A stretch of DNA of 64,000 bases, taken from the NCBI RefSeq assembly GCF_009905725.1, contig NZ_JAAAKV010000009.1, positions 124,001-188,000 of the forward strand, read 5' to 3'. The DNA is from Emticicia sp. CRIBPO. Lineage in GTDB: Bacteria > Bacteroidota > Bacteroidia > Cytophagales > Spirosomataceae. Positions 27,022-36,451 of this stretch are shown in pieces; positions within the stretch are counted from its first letter, which is position 1, and each line of letters starts with the position of its first letter. Below the pieces are notes generated by a model that ran no database searches, was not told the origin of the DNA, and saw only the letters and a program-made list of their open reading frames with translations. The position numbers were made by a program, and so were the translations under genes.

Positions 27022-27894
27022 ATGAAAAATATCCGTTTCATCCTGCTTTACTTTTTCATCCTGTTGATCGCCGGGCAAAAGGCCCGGGCTGCCGGGGCAG
27101 ATACCCTGGAAATACAGAGTGCAGCCATGAATAAAACCCTGAAAGCGGTAGTTATTACTCCGCAAAACTACGGACATTCAAAAAAGAATTACCCGGTGGT
27201 TTACCTGCTTCACGGCGGAAGCGGTAATTACAAAAACTGGACGCAGCAAACACCTGATAAAACGCTGGTGTCGCGGATGGCAGATTTATTTGACGTCATC
27301 ATTGTGACGCCTGACGGCGGGGCTTCCAGTTACTATTTCGACAGTCCGCTGCTGAAAGAAAGTCAGTACGAAACCTTCATCTCCAAAGAAGTGAGAGAGA
27401 AGGTGGATAACAGCTACCGCACCATCCGTGCACGGGAAGGCCGCGTGATCACGGGCTTGTCCATGGGAGGACATGGTGCGGTTTATATTGCCACCAAACA
27501 TCCGGACCTTTACTGTGCCGCCGGAAGCATGAGCGGCGTGATGAATATCAACCCGGCTACCTGGAAAGTGACGCCGGATTTTGCGAAAATCCGTATTGAG
27601 AACTTTAAAAAAATGATCGGAGAACGCGAAGAAGCAGGCCCGTTTTATCCGGGATTTAACCTGATAACGATGACCGACCAAATCAAAACTGCAGGTCTTC
27701 ACCTCATCCTGGACTGCGGTGTAGATGATTTCCTGATCGAACCGAACCGTGAGATGCATAAGCTCCTGACCGCCAACGGTACGCCTCATGACTATATCGA
27801 GAGGCCGGGCAAGCATGACTGGGCTTATTGGGAAAACGCATTGCCATACCACCTTTTGTTTTTCCAGAAGGTTCTTCAAACCAAAAAACAATAG
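27022..27894 (+). CDS. secreted alpha/beta-hydrolase esterase (EstA/FrmB-like), copy 2
   Basis: 290 aa. The start at 27022 was chosen because it gives a clean signal peptide (FILLYFFILLIAGQKARA); an open frame extends back into copy 1 but would delete that signal. Catalytic residues: GLSMGGHG (S147), DCGVDDFLIEPNREMH, GKHDWAYWENALPYH. It has diverged from copy 1 in the substrate-facing loops (GGASSYYFDSPLLKESQYE against GEVFSYYIDSPVDKNSQFE), suggesting a related but not identical ester. Ends six bases before the CitMHS transporter. Confidence 0.9.
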   Translation: MKNIRFILLYFFILLIAGQKARAAGADTLEIQSAAMNKTLKAVVITPQNYGHSKKNYPVVYLLHGGSGNYKNWTQQTPDKTLVSRMADLFDVIIVTPDGGASSYYFDSPLLKESQYETFISKEVREKVDNSYRTIRAREGRVITGLSMGGHGAVYIATKHPDLYCAAGSMSGVMNINPATWKVTPDFAKIRIENFKKMIGEREEAGPFYPGFNLITMTDQIKTAGLHLILDCGVDDFLIEPNREMHKLLTANGTPHDYIERPGKHDWAYWENALPYHLLFFQKVLQTKKQ

Positions 27895-27900
27895 GTAACC

Positions 27901-29199
27901 ATGCTGGCATTATTAGGTTTTCTGACCATCGCCCTGTTCCTTGTGCTGGTGATCACCAAAAAGCTTTCGGTGTTGTTGTCCCTGATCATGATCCCGGTGT
28001 TTTTTGCCCTGGTCGGAGGTTTTGAGTTGCAGGCCATCGGCGACATGATCGTTACGGGCATTAAGCAGGTGGCCCCTACGGGTATCCTGCTGATCTTTGC
28101 TGTCCTGTACTTTGCCCTGATGATCGATGCGGGCCTTTTTGATCCGGTGATCTCGGGCATCATCCACCTGGCTAAGGGCGATCCTTTAAAAATAACCCTG
28201 GGCACAGCCCTGCTGACCATGATTGTTCACCTGGACGGTGACGGTACGGCCACGTTCATGATCACGATTTCGGCTTTGCTCCCTATTTACAAAAGACTGG
28301 GCATGAACCGGCTTCTTCTTCCGTGTATTGTGGCTTTAAGTGCGGGAGTGATGCACCTCGTTCCGTGGTCGGGTACCATGGCCAGGGCTTTGCAGGTCAT
28401 GCAGACAGACGCCTCGGGCTTACTTGTCCCAGTGCTTCCTTCGATGATTACCGGCATTCTCTGGGTGCTGGGGGTAGCTTGGTGGCTGGGCAAGAAAGAA
28501 CGTAAAAGGCTGGGCATTATCCATCTTGACTATAAACACGCTGACGAACTGACCGAATCTCAGAAACTGAGCCGCAGGCCTAAACTGATCCTGCTCAATG
28601 CGGTGCTGACAATTTCTTTGATTTTCTGTCTGATCATGGCCCTGCTACCTCCATCGGCTTTGTTCATCATCGGGTTTTCAGTGGCGATGCTGGTCAACTA
28701 CCCTTCACAGGCTGATCAGAAAAAGAGGTTGCAGGAGCATGCTTCCAATGTCTTCTTTGTGTCGGTGATGATTTTTGCGGCAGGTGTTTTTTCGGGGATA
28801 CTGACCGGCACCAAAATGATTGACGCCATGGCTCAGTCGCTGGTGACGCTTATTCCTTCTGAACATGCGGGCTATCTGCCTGTGTTGGTAGGGGTAACGA
28901 GTATGCCCCTGAGTTTTGTTTTTACGCCTGACGCTTATTATTTCGGGGTGTTGCCTGTATTAAAAGAAGCGGCCATTCATTACGGACTTAATCCCATCGA
29001 GGTAGGCAGGGCGGCTATCCTGGGACAGATGACGGTAGGTTTTCCCCTGAGCCCGCTCACGGCCTCCACCTTTGTACTGGTCGGGCTTTCGGAGGTTGAG
29101 TTATCCGACCATCAGAAGTTTACCTTCAAATGGGCCTTTATGACTACGTTTCTGATGACTTTAACGGCTTTGATTACCGGGGCCATTCACCTGCTATGA
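27901..29199 (+). CDS. CitMHS family citrate/tricarboxylate transporter
   Basis: 432 aa inner-membrane protein with about 11-12 hydrophobic helices. Features typical of CitMHS (citrate-Mg2+:H+ symport) are HLDGDGTATFMITISALLPIYKRLGMNR in the first half, VPWSGTMARALQV, and MPLSFVFTPDAYYFGVLPVL in the second half. By family it imports divalent-metal citrate or similar carboxylates. Sandwiched between the esterase pair and AtuA-like genes with a four-base overlap (ATGA) to the latter, so the imported compound is probably a carboxylate released by the esterases. Exact substrate unknown. Confidence 0.9.
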   Translation: MLALLGFLTIALFLVLVITKKLSVLLSLIMIPVFFALVGGFELQAIGDMIVTGIKQVAPTGILLIFAVLYFALMIDAGLFDPVISGIIHLAKGDPLKITLGTALLTMIVHLDGDGTATFMITISALLPIYKRLGMNRLLLPCIVALSAGVMHLVPWSGTMARALQVMQTDASGLLVPVLPSMITGILWVLGVAWWLGKKERKRLGIIHLDYKHADELTESQKLSRRPKLILLNAVLTISLIFCLIMALLPPSALFIIGFSVAMLVNYPSQADQKKRLQEHASNVFFVSVMIFAAGVFSGILTGTKMIDAMAQSLVTLIPSEHAGYLPVLVGVTSMPLSFVFTPDAYYFGVLPVLKEAAIHYGLNPIEVGRAAILGQMTVGFPLSPLTASTFVLVGLSEVELSDHQKFTFKWAFMTTFLMTLTALITGAIHLL

Positions 29200-30527
29200 A
29201 AGAACTGAAAAAAATAAGGATCGGAGCCGGAGCGGGTTTTTCCGGTGATCGCCTCGAACCTGCTGAAATATTAGCCCGGAAAGGAGCAATAAACTACCTG
29301 GTGCTGGAATGCCTGGCAGAAAGGACCATAGCCCTGGCTCAGAAAAGAAAGCTGGCAGATCCGTCAAAAGGTTACGATCCTTTACTGGAGCGGCGGATGG
29401 AAATCCTTTTGCCGGTCATCAAAGAAAAAGGGATCAGACTGATCACCAATATGGGAGCAGCCAACGCCATAGCCGCTTCGCAGAAAATCATTGATATTGC
29501 AGTAAGAAATAACATTAGAGTGAAAGTGGCTGCCGTGACAGGTGACGATGTGCTTTCCCGGATCACAGGAAACGAAACCACCCTGGAATCAGGTAAGCCC
29601 CTCAGCAGTTTTGGCAAGATCATTTCGGCCAATGCTTACCTCGGAGCTGACAGTATCCTACCCGCCCTGGAGGCTGGGGCGGATGTGGTCATTACAGGAA
29701 GGGTGGCGGATCCGTCGCTGGTGGTGGCACCGCTGATGCATGAGTTCGGCTGGACTTACGAAGATACAGAACTGATCGGAAAGGCTACCGTTACAGGACA
29801 TTTAATGGAATGTGCAGGCCAGGTGACGGGCGGGTATTTTGCCGATGGAGTTAAAAAGGTGGTTCCAGGCCTGGAAATCCTGGGACATCCGTTTGCCGAT
29901 GTTTATGAAGACGGCACTTCGGTGATCGGGAAAGTGGAAGGCACCGGCGGGCTGATCAGCCTGGCAACGGTTAAGGAACAATTGCTCTACGAAGTGCTTA
30001 ACCCGCATGCCTACCTCACGCCTGATGTTTCGGCCGATTTTACCTCGGTCTCTCTGAATCAGATTTCAGAAGACCGTGTGAAGGTAAGCGGCGGCGGCGG
30101 ATCATCAAAACCAGATCAGCTGAAAGTCAGCGTAGGTTATCACGCCGGTTTTATGGGCGAAGGAGAAATTTTGTATGCCGGGACGTTCGCGATGGAAAGG
30201 GCAGAAATGGCTGCCGGAATCATCAGTTTAAGATTGAAAGGTGCATTCCCCGACAATCTTCGCATCGATTATATAGGTAGACATTCAGGTCATCCGGGTA
30301 TCAGTCAGGATCATCCCGCTTCCTATGAAGTCCGCCTGAGAATTTCCGGCATGGCAGATTCAGCAGACATTGCTGCCCTGATCGGCGAAGAAACAGAGGC
30401 TTTGTATACCAACGGCCCCTCAGGTGGTGGCGGGGTGAGAAAATCTGTGAATGAGATCATCGGGGTACAGTCCATACTGATGGACCGGAAAAGTATTCAT
30501 CCATCATTTTCTGTTTTTGAATCATGA
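29196..30527 (+). CDS. AtuA family protein (DUF1446, acyclic terpene utilization-like)
   Basis: 443 aa, soluble. The ATG at 29196 overlaps the transporter stop (ATGA). A longer open frame from 29130 is out of context. Family features: IRIGAGAGFSGDRLEPAEILARKG at the start, YLVLECLAERT, ITNMGAANA, GADVVITGRVADPSL and FGWTYEDTELIGKATVTGHLMECAGQVTGG. AtuA is required for citronellol/acyclic terpene breakdown in Pseudomonas, but the chemistry of most homologs is unknown. Here it clusters with a citrate-type transporter rather than acyl-CoA enzymes, which points to a carboxylate route. Confidence 0.92.
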   Translation: MKELKKIRIGAGAGFSGDRLEPAEILARKGAINYLVLECLAERTIALAQKRKLADPSKGYDPLLERRMEILLPVIKEKGIRLITNMGAANAIAASQKIIDIAVRNNIRVKVAAVTGDDVLSRITGNETTLESGKPLSSFGKIISANAYLGADSILPALEAGADVVITGRVADPSLVVAPLMHEFGWTYEDTELIGKATVTGHLMECAGQVTGGYFADGVKKVVPGLEILGHPFADVYEDGTSVIGKVEGTGGLISLATVKEQLLYEVLNPHAYLTPDVSADFTSVSLNQISEDRVKVSGGGGSSKPDQLKVSVGYHAGFMGEGEILYAGTFAMERAEMAAGIISLRLKGAFPDNLRIDYIGRHSGHPGISQDHPASYEVRLRISGMADSADIAALIGEETEALYTNGPSGGGGVRKSVNEIIGVQSILMDRKSIHPSFSVFES

Positions 30528-30835
30528 AGACGAAATTGTACAACATAGCCCACAGCCGTGCCGGGGACAAAGGCAACACCCTGATGTTATCCCTGATCCC
30601 ATTTGAAGAATCAGACTACCCGGCCCTGATTGAAAAAGTAACAGCTGAAAAAGTAAAAGAACACCTGAAATCCATTGTCAAAGGCAAGGTTATCCGCTAT
30701 GAAATGCCTAATATTTCATCGCTGCTGTTCGTTTGCGAGGAAGCTTTATCCGGTGGGGTAACGACTTCGCTGGCCATTGACCCTCACGGGAAGACCCTCA
30801 ACTATGCCTTACTGGAGATGGAAGTGGAATGGTGA
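30524..30835 (+). CDS. AtuA-associated small protein (AtuA C-terminal ferredoxin-like domain)
   Basis: 103 aa overlapping the previous gene by ATGA. It starts KLYNIAHSRAGDKGNTLMLSLIPFE and continues IRYEMPNISSLLFVCEEALSGGVTTSLAIDPHGKTL, which is the small domain that in many proteins is fused to the C-terminus of AtuA. Here it is split into its own gene, so the two polypeptides most likely form one complex. Last gene of the operon. Confidence 0.88.
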   Translation: MKTKLYNIAHSRAGDKGNTLMLSLIPFEESDYPALIEKVTAEKVKEHLKSIVKGKVIRYEMPNISSLLFVCEEALSGGVTTSLAIDPHGKTLNYALLEMEVEW

Positions 30836-30859
30836 ACAACGGTCAGTACAGACGATATC

Positions 30860-30897
30860 AATCCTTAGATACGAACGGCCGTTCGTATCTAAGGATT
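30860..30897. repeat. 38-bp perfect palindrome without loop
   Basis: Left arm AATCCTTAGATACGAACGG and its exact reverse complement to the right, with no spacer. It lies 24 bases after the last operon stop. No T-run follows, so as a terminator it is unusual. It also resembles a TetR-type operator core (ACGAACGGCCGTTCGT), but no TetR gene is in the window. Confidence 0.75.
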
Positions 30898-30934
30898 ATC
30901 TATTTTGTGTTTATCCGCTGATTCTTCAAAAAAC

Positions 30935-30957
30935 AGACGTCGCAGGCAAGACCTCTA
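30935..30957. repeat. degenerate REP-like palindrome (GACGTCGC..GC element)
   Basis: AGACGTCGCAGGCAAGACCT differs from the intact palindrome at 33770-33789 at its centre and right arm. It is an eroded member of the same family. Confidence 0.4.
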
Positions 30958-30984
30958 CTATTCTTTCTTCCTTCAAAACATGCA

Positions 30985-31034
30985 TCCGAGATTCTATCAT
31001 TTAAAATTCTGTCATTCAAAATTGTATCATTCCA
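30985..31034. repeat. TCATTC/GAATGATA-type degenerate run after permease 7
   Basis: Repeats of ATTCTATCATT, ATTCTGTCATT and ATTGTATCATT directly after the permease stop (read on the - strand as GAATGATAGAAT-like). Similar runs follow permeases 1, 2 and 3 of the array. Confidence 0.5.
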
Positions 31035-33653
31035 TCACTCACTCTTCAGTGTTTTCACCGGGTTCATGAGGGCGGCTTTGATAGCCTGATAGCCTACGGT
31101 AAACATGGCCAGAACAATGATAGCAACGGCCGACAACACAAATACCTTCATATCAAGGTCTATGTGATAGGCGAAATTGCTGAGCCATTCTTTCATGCCC
31201 CACCCTATCAGCGGAAAAGCAATGACCATAGCGATCAACACGAGTTTGAGAAAATCAGCCGACAACAAAGCGGCCACATTACCCACAGACGCCCCCACCA
31301 CTTTACGGATACCGATTTCCTTTTGTCTTCTCTGGGCCGTAAAGGTGGCCAGTCCGAATAATCCGAGGCATGAAATAATGATCGCTAAGCCCGCAAAATA
31401 CCTTGACAATATGCCTACCCTGCGTTCTGAAGCGTACAGGGCTTTATAATTTTCATCCAGAAACTGGTACTCAAAGGGGTGACCTTTGTGAAAATCCTGA
31501 AATGCTTTTTCTACCCTGGCGATGGTCTGGACTTCAGAACCTCCGCTGATTTTGACCATGATGTTAGGCATCACCGGGTAAACCTGGAAGAAGCAGGGCT
31601 TCACCGTTTCATATAAAGATTCGAAATTAAAGTTTTTGACAACCCCGACAATCTGCCTTTCGTTGCCCCAGAATTTAATGTTTTTGCCTACGGGGTCTTT
31701 CAAACCCATGCTTTTAATGGCCGCTTCATTAAAAACGATCTCATTGCCGGCATTCTGGTTGGGCGAAAAACTACGGCCTTCTTTCAGTTGTATCCCTGCA
31801 GTTTCGATAAAATTGTAACCCACTTCCAGGTTGGCAAAATCAATGGTTTTGCCTTCTGCTTTGCCCGGCCAGTGGAAATCGGAAATGGAGCCGTGATCAC
31901 CGGTCAGGTTATGGGAATAACTGGATGCACTGACAACACCGGGTATATTCCTGATTTCACCGAGGAAGGTTTCGGCAGCTTTGAGATTGGCCGGATCCAT
32001 TTCGAAAGGGATCTCGAAGTGAATAATGTTGTCGCGGTTATAACCCAGGTTTTTGGTTTGTATATAGTCAATCTGCTGATAAACCACAAGAACAGATACA
32101 ATGAATATTACCGAAACTGAAAACTGGAAAATGACCAGCCCTTTTCTCACCATCAGTTCTCCGACGGAGGTCCTGAGTTTGCCCTTCAACACAGCTGTGG
32201 GATTAAACCCGGACAGGTACAGGGCAGGATAACTCCCGGCCAGTAACCCGGTGAGCAATGTAATACCGGACACAGAAAGGATAAGGTTAAGGTCAAACCC
32301 AAGACTGATCTGTTTGCCGGTGAGGTTATTGAATTGCGGCAATATCAGCAATAAAAGGACACCCGCGAGGATGAGGGAAAGGAATGCCATCATCAGGGAC
32401 TCTCCGAGGTACTGTATCACAAGGGAACTGCGGTGTGCTCCTATTACTTTTTTGATGCCTACTTCTTTCATTCTTCCGGAGGCTTTGGCGGTCGACAGGT
32501 TCATGAAATTGATACAGGCGATCACAAGAATAAAAACAGCGATGACAGAAAAAAGCTTTACATAAGTGATCCTTCCTCCTGCCTGCACACCGTTTTCAAA
32601 TTGTCCGTGCAGATACTTATTCGAATATTTAACGGCAAATAACTGTGTGGTCATTCCTTTACCTTTCGATTTCAGATAGTGCCTGATCTTGCTGTTGAAT
32701 TTCTCCACCTCTGTTCCCTTTTTCAGGACCAGGTAGGTGCCGGGGTCGCTGTTGCCCCATTCTTTCATACCCGGACGTTTTTCAACAAACAAATCAAAGT
32801 TGAACAGTACGTCATATTTTTCAGCGGCATTTACCGGTACATCTTTAAACACACCGCCGATGTTGTACATGCCGCTGAACTCTCCGTTGTTCCATTTGAT
32901 GGATTTCCCCACGACATTTTTTTCAGAGCCAAACAACTTCGAAGCCATACTTTCTGAAACCGCTATGGTTGTTTTGCCTGCAAACAGTTCGCCGGCATCT
33001 CCCTGCACCATCGGGCAGGTCATCACATTAAAGAAGTCCTTACTGACAAACTGCCCTCCGGCTTTCAGGTGGGTCTCTCCTAAGCTGATGATCCCTTTGT
33101 TTGAAAACCAGGAAGCAGGCAGCACCGTGGCAGCATGCTCAATTTCGGGCATCTCCGATTTCATTGCTTCGGCAAGAAGTCCGGCGGTGTTAGGTATGGT
33201 CTCAATCCTGTCTTCATGAAAATGATTGGCCATGACCTGGTAAAGCTGCTCATCTTTTTCATTGAATTTGTCTATCTGCCGTTCGTCCTGCACCCAAAGA
33301 TAAATCAGCAAGGTGCAAGCCAGGCCGGTTGACAGACCTGCCAGGTTAAGTAAAGTAAACTGGCGTTCTTTCAACAGATTACGCCAGGCGATTTTGAAAT
33401 AATTCCTAATCATATCTATATGGAGTAATGGGTTTGAATAATCACTATCTTCTTTCTTTTTTAAGGCAAAAGGCCTGAAAAAACCAAGGACGCTCCAATA
33501 ATATTGCCGTTTTGCCAACCGCTCACCAAACAGGCCGACGTCCCGTTGAAAGCGTTCATGCAGATCGCCCTGCACCTCTTCCAGAAGATGAGAAGCACAG
33601 AACCATTCGAGGAAACGGTCGGCAAGCCGGGGTGGGTTGGGTTTGGTTGGCAT
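31035..33653 (-). CDS. prefix-domain FtsX/MacB-type permease 7 (last of array)
   Basis: 872 aa. Starts MPTKPNPPRLADRFLEWF with the prefix domain (1-75), then two MacB-PCD/FtsX modules. The first module has LYQVMANHFHEDRIETIPNT and GRMKEVGIKKVIGAHRSSLVIQYLGES. The second ends QRRQKEIGIRKVVGASVGNVAALLSADFLKLV ... NPVKTLKSE. The first-module sequence sets it apart from permeases 2, 4, 5 and 6 (SEKRAKEVGIRKAVGS). It lies 173 bases after permease 6 in a spacer with two REP-like palindromes. Confidence 0.92.
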   Translation of the reverse strand: MPTKPNPPRLADRFLEWFCASHLLEEVQGDLHERFQRDVGLFGERLAKRQYYWSVLGFFRPFALKKKEDSDYSNPLLHIDMIRNYFKIAWRNLLKERQFTLLNLAGLSTGLACTLLIYLWVQDERQIDKFNEKDEQLYQVMANHFHEDRIETIPNTAGLLAEAMKSEMPEIEHAATVLPASWFSNKGIISLGETHLKAGGQFVSKDFFNVMTCPMVQGDAGELFAGKTTIAVSESMASKLFGSEKNVVGKSIKWNNGEFSGMYNIGGVFKDVPVNAAEKYDVLFNFDLFVEKRPGMKEWGNSDPGTYLVLKKGTEVEKFNSKIRHYLKSKGKGMTTQLFAVKYSNKYLHGQFENGVQAGGRITYVKLFSVIAVFILVIACINFMNLSTAKASGRMKEVGIKKVIGAHRSSLVIQYLGESLMMAFLSLILAGVLLLLILPQFNNLTGKQISLGFDLNLILSVSGITLLTGLLAGSYPALYLSGFNPTAVLKGKLRTSVGELMVRKGLVIFQFSVSVIFIVSVLVVYQQIDYIQTKNLGYNRDNIIHFEIPFEMDPANLKAAETFLGEIRNIPGVVSASSYSHNLTGDHGSISDFHWPGKAEGKTIDFANLEVGYNFIETAGIQLKEGRSFSPNQNAGNEIVFNEAAIKSMGLKDPVGKNIKFWGNERQIVGVVKNFNFESLYETVKPCFFQVYPVMPNIMVKISGGSEVQTIARVEKAFQDFHKGHPFEYQFLDENYKALYASERRVGILSRYFAGLAIIISCLGLFGLATFTAQRRQKEIGIRKVVGASVGNVAALLSADFLKLVLIAMVIAFPLIGWGMKEWLSNFAYHIDLDMKVFVLSAVAIIVLAMFTVGYQAIKAALMNPVKTLKSE

Positions 33654-33660
33654 TTTACTC

Positions 33661-33789
33661 TGGAAAAAGGAGAAAGAAAAACGGACAAAGTATTTTTCCT
33701 CTCTGCACCGACATCGCAGGCAACGTCTCGGATTTTATTTAATTAATTTTTTTCTAATATATTTTGAACAGACGTTGCATGCAACGTCT
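33661..33789. repeat. duplicated spacer with polypurine tract and two REP-like palindromes
   Basis: Contains GGAAAAAGGAGAAAGAAAAA, the element ATCGCAGGCAACGTCTC (33714-33730), and a perfect 20-bp palindrome AGACGTTGCATGCAACGTCT at 33770-33789. The order resembles the spacers at 36452-36600 and 40577-40720. Confidence 0.7.
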
Positions 33790-33826
33790 CTACCTCACTA
33801 AACGCTAAATAGCCAACAGCTAATAG

Positions 33827-36451
33827 CTACTCGCTCTTCAGCGACTTCACGGGGTTCATCATCGCGGCTTTGATGCTTTGGAAGCTTATGGTCAACAGGG
33901 TAATCAGTAAAGCTCCTGCACCGGTTAAAGCAAAAATCCACCAGGAAAGACTGGTCCGGTAAATGTATCGCTGGAGCCATTCTTCCATATAGTACCATGA
34001 CACCGGGACGGCGATACACAATGAAATGAAAACCAGTATGACGAAATCCCGCGACAATAAGCTCCAGAGGTTAAAAACTGAGGCTCCGAGGACTTTCCTT
34101 ACCCCGATTTCCTTGGTCCTTTGTTCTGCCACAAAAGACGAAAGTCCGAATAAACCAAGGCAGGAGATAAAAATGGCGAGTGAAGAGAAGAAGGCCGCAA
34201 GCTTTCCGATCTGTTCTTCTGCTGCAAACTTGAATTCATATTCATCATCGACAAAATCATACGTAAACGGAGAGGAAGGGTCATGTTTCTTAAAAACCGC
34301 TTCCATGTTTTTCAGGGCCTGGTCTGCTGATAAATGAGGATGGATACGCAGGGTGATAAAGTTTCCCCCTCTCGGAGCAATAAAGTATATGGTCTGCTTG
34401 ACAGGTTCAAAAGGCGAACTCATGAGCATGTCTTTTATCACACCGATGACTTTGAAGCTCCTGTCTTCCCACCTGATTGTTTTTCCTACCGGGTCTTTTA
34501 AGCCCATAAATTTCACTGCGGTTTCGTTGAGCACAAAACCGGCAGAATCTGTTGAAAAGTTTTTTGAGAAGTCTCTTCCGTCGGCAAATTTCCAGCCTAC
34601 GGTGTTTCCGAAATCATGGGAGACGCCAATGGTGGCAAAATCTGCCTGAAAAGCCGGGTCTTTGCCTTCCCAGTCAAAATCTATGTTGTTGGAGAACACA
34701 TCGGTGGCCGGACTCGCCGATTCTGCCATATCCAGTATCGTTCCGGTTTTTACCAGCTCATCTTTCACTACCTCAAAATGTTTGTGGATGTCTTTCGTAT
34801 TGAGGTGAACGCTTACCAGGCCGTTGCGGTCATAACCGATGGGGCGGTTTTTGGCAAAAAGTATCTGCTTGTAAACCACCGCCGTGCCGATGATGAGAAC
34901 GATAGAAACAGTAAACTGCGTAACCACGAGCACTTTTCTGGGAACAGCAGCGAACCTTCCGGCCTTGAAAGTACCTTTGAGGGTGGCAAGCGGCTGAAAA
35001 GAAGAGAGATAAAATGCCGGGTAACTTCCGGCCAGAAGCCCTGTCAGGAAAGTAAACCCAAGACCGGCGATCCAGAAATAAGGATTGGACCATAACATAT
35101 TCATTTGCTTGTCAGCCACATCATTGAAAACGGATAAAGAAAGCCAGACAATGACCAGGGACAAGATAAACGCTATAAAAGATATCAGGAGGGATTCTGT
35201 AAAAAACTGGGTGATCAATTGTTCCCGGAGTGACCCTACGGCTTTCCTGATGCCCACTTCTTTGGCCCTTTTCTCCGACCTGGCGGTACTGAGGTTCATA
35301 AAATTGATACAGGCCAGGATAAGCACAAACACCCCGATGGCTCCGAAAAGCCAGACAAACTGGATTCTTCCGCCATTATTGAGCCCATTTTTCCATTCAG
35401 AATACAAGTGCCACCTGTTCATCGGGTGCAGAGAGATTTCCGGATTTGATAAAGCTTCGTCGGCTTCGGTTCTGCCCTTTTTCATGTACCTGATCTTTTC
35501 TGAAACGAGCTCCGCGTCGGCATTTTTGCTGAGCTTCACAAAAATCCGGAATGAATTATTACTCCATTCATGGTTGTCGCGGGCTGCTCTGATCCAGTCG
35601 GAAGTAGACACTAACAGATCCCAGGGCAGGATAAACCTTACGTCTCTGAAGGTTGTATTATAAGGCAGATCTTCATAAATACCTGTCACTTTTACGTCCA
35701 GCTTATTGTTTACTTTTACAATTTTATCGATCGGGTTAAGGTCTCCGAAAAGGGCTTTTGCCAGGGTGGTCGAAAGTAAAATGGAGTTCTGTTCTTTCAA
35801 TCCGGATTTTGTGCCGGCTGTCATTTTAAGAGACAGCAAGTCAGGAGCTGCGGGTGACATGAAATTTCCCTGCCGGGTTATTTTACTGTCGCCGAAGGCC
35901 AGGTTGTACCGGGTGGTCCATGAGGACATCACCACGTCATCAAAATCAGCCGGATAAGTTTTGGACAACTCCTCTCCGACCGGAATCGAAACCGCAACAG
36001 CGGATTCGATTTCCCCGTTCATGGTACGGTGCTGCATGACCTGGGCAATGCGGTCATGATTTTCGTGATAATGATCGAAAGTCATTTCGTCATAAATCCA
36101 CAGCCCGATCAGCATGGCCACGGTCATCCCCGCTGTGAGTCCCAGGATGTTGATCAGTGAATACCCTTTGTAACGGAGCAGGTTTCTGAACGCGATTTTA
36201 AAATAATTCCGTATCATATTCATTTGAAGTAAAGGGTTTGAATAGTCATTATTTGTTTTCTTTTTCAAAGCAAAAGGCCTGAAAAAGGCAAGTACACTCC
36301 ACAAATACTGCCGCCTGGCCGACCTCTCCCCAAACAATTTCACATCCCGCTGAAAACGTTCATACAAATCACCCTGCACTTCCTCCAGCAGATGGGAAGC
36401 ACAGAACCATTCAAGAAAACGGTCGGCGAAACGGGGTGGTTGGGTTGGCAT
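33827..36451 (-). CDS. prefix-domain FtsX/MacB-type permease 6
   Basis: 874 aa from the ATG at 36451 (MPTQPPRFADRFLEWF). The longer open frame upstream adds a non-homologous leader and is rejected because three other members begin at the same MPTxPP. Member of the 'YDRIAQ' subgroup: NYFKIAFRNLLRYKGYSLINILGLTAGMTVAMLIGLWIYDE in module 1. The second module has IGVRKVLGASVFNLWSLLSRDF and an NPVKSLKSE end. It directly follows the amidohydrolase gene in the transcriptional direction, 177 bases on. Confidence 0.92.
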   Translation of the reverse strand: MPTQPPRFADRFLEWFCASHLLEEVQGDLYERFQRDVKLFGERSARRQYLWSVLAFFRPFALKKKTNNDYSNPLLQMNMIRNYFKIAFRNLLRYKGYSLINILGLTAGMTVAMLIGLWIYDEMTFDHYHENHDRIAQVMQHRTMNGEIESAVAVSIPVGEELSKTYPADFDDVVMSSWTTRYNLAFGDSKITRQGNFMSPAAPDLLSLKMTAGTKSGLKEQNSILLSTTLAKALFGDLNPIDKIVKVNNKLDVKVTGIYEDLPYNTTFRDVRFILPWDLLVSTSDWIRAARDNHEWSNNSFRIFVKLSKNADAELVSEKIRYMKKGRTEADEALSNPEISLHPMNRWHLYSEWKNGLNNGGRIQFVWLFGAIGVFVLILACINFMNLSTARSEKRAKEVGIRKAVGSLREQLITQFFTESLLISFIAFILSLVIVWLSLSVFNDVADKQMNMLWSNPYFWIAGLGFTFLTGLLAGSYPAFYLSSFQPLATLKGTFKAGRFAAVPRKVLVVTQFTVSIVLIIGTAVVYKQILFAKNRPIGYDRNGLVSVHLNTKDIHKHFEVVKDELVKTGTILDMAESASPATDVFSNNIDFDWEGKDPAFQADFATIGVSHDFGNTVGWKFADGRDFSKNFSTDSAGFVLNETAVKFMGLKDPVGKTIRWEDRSFKVIGVIKDMLMSSPFEPVKQTIYFIAPRGGNFITLRIHPHLSADQALKNMEAVFKKHDPSSPFTYDFVDDEYEFKFAAEEQIGKLAAFFSSLAIFISCLGLFGLSSFVAEQRTKEIGVRKVLGASVFNLWSLLSRDFVILVFISLCIAVPVSWYYMEEWLQRYIYRTSLSWWIFALTGAGALLITLLTISFQSIKAAMMNPVKSLKSE

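Noticed and set aside
29130-29195. N-terminal extension of AtuA into the transporter gene
   Set aside because: The ATG at 29196 gives the ATGA overlap and the conserved IRIGAGAGFSGDR start.
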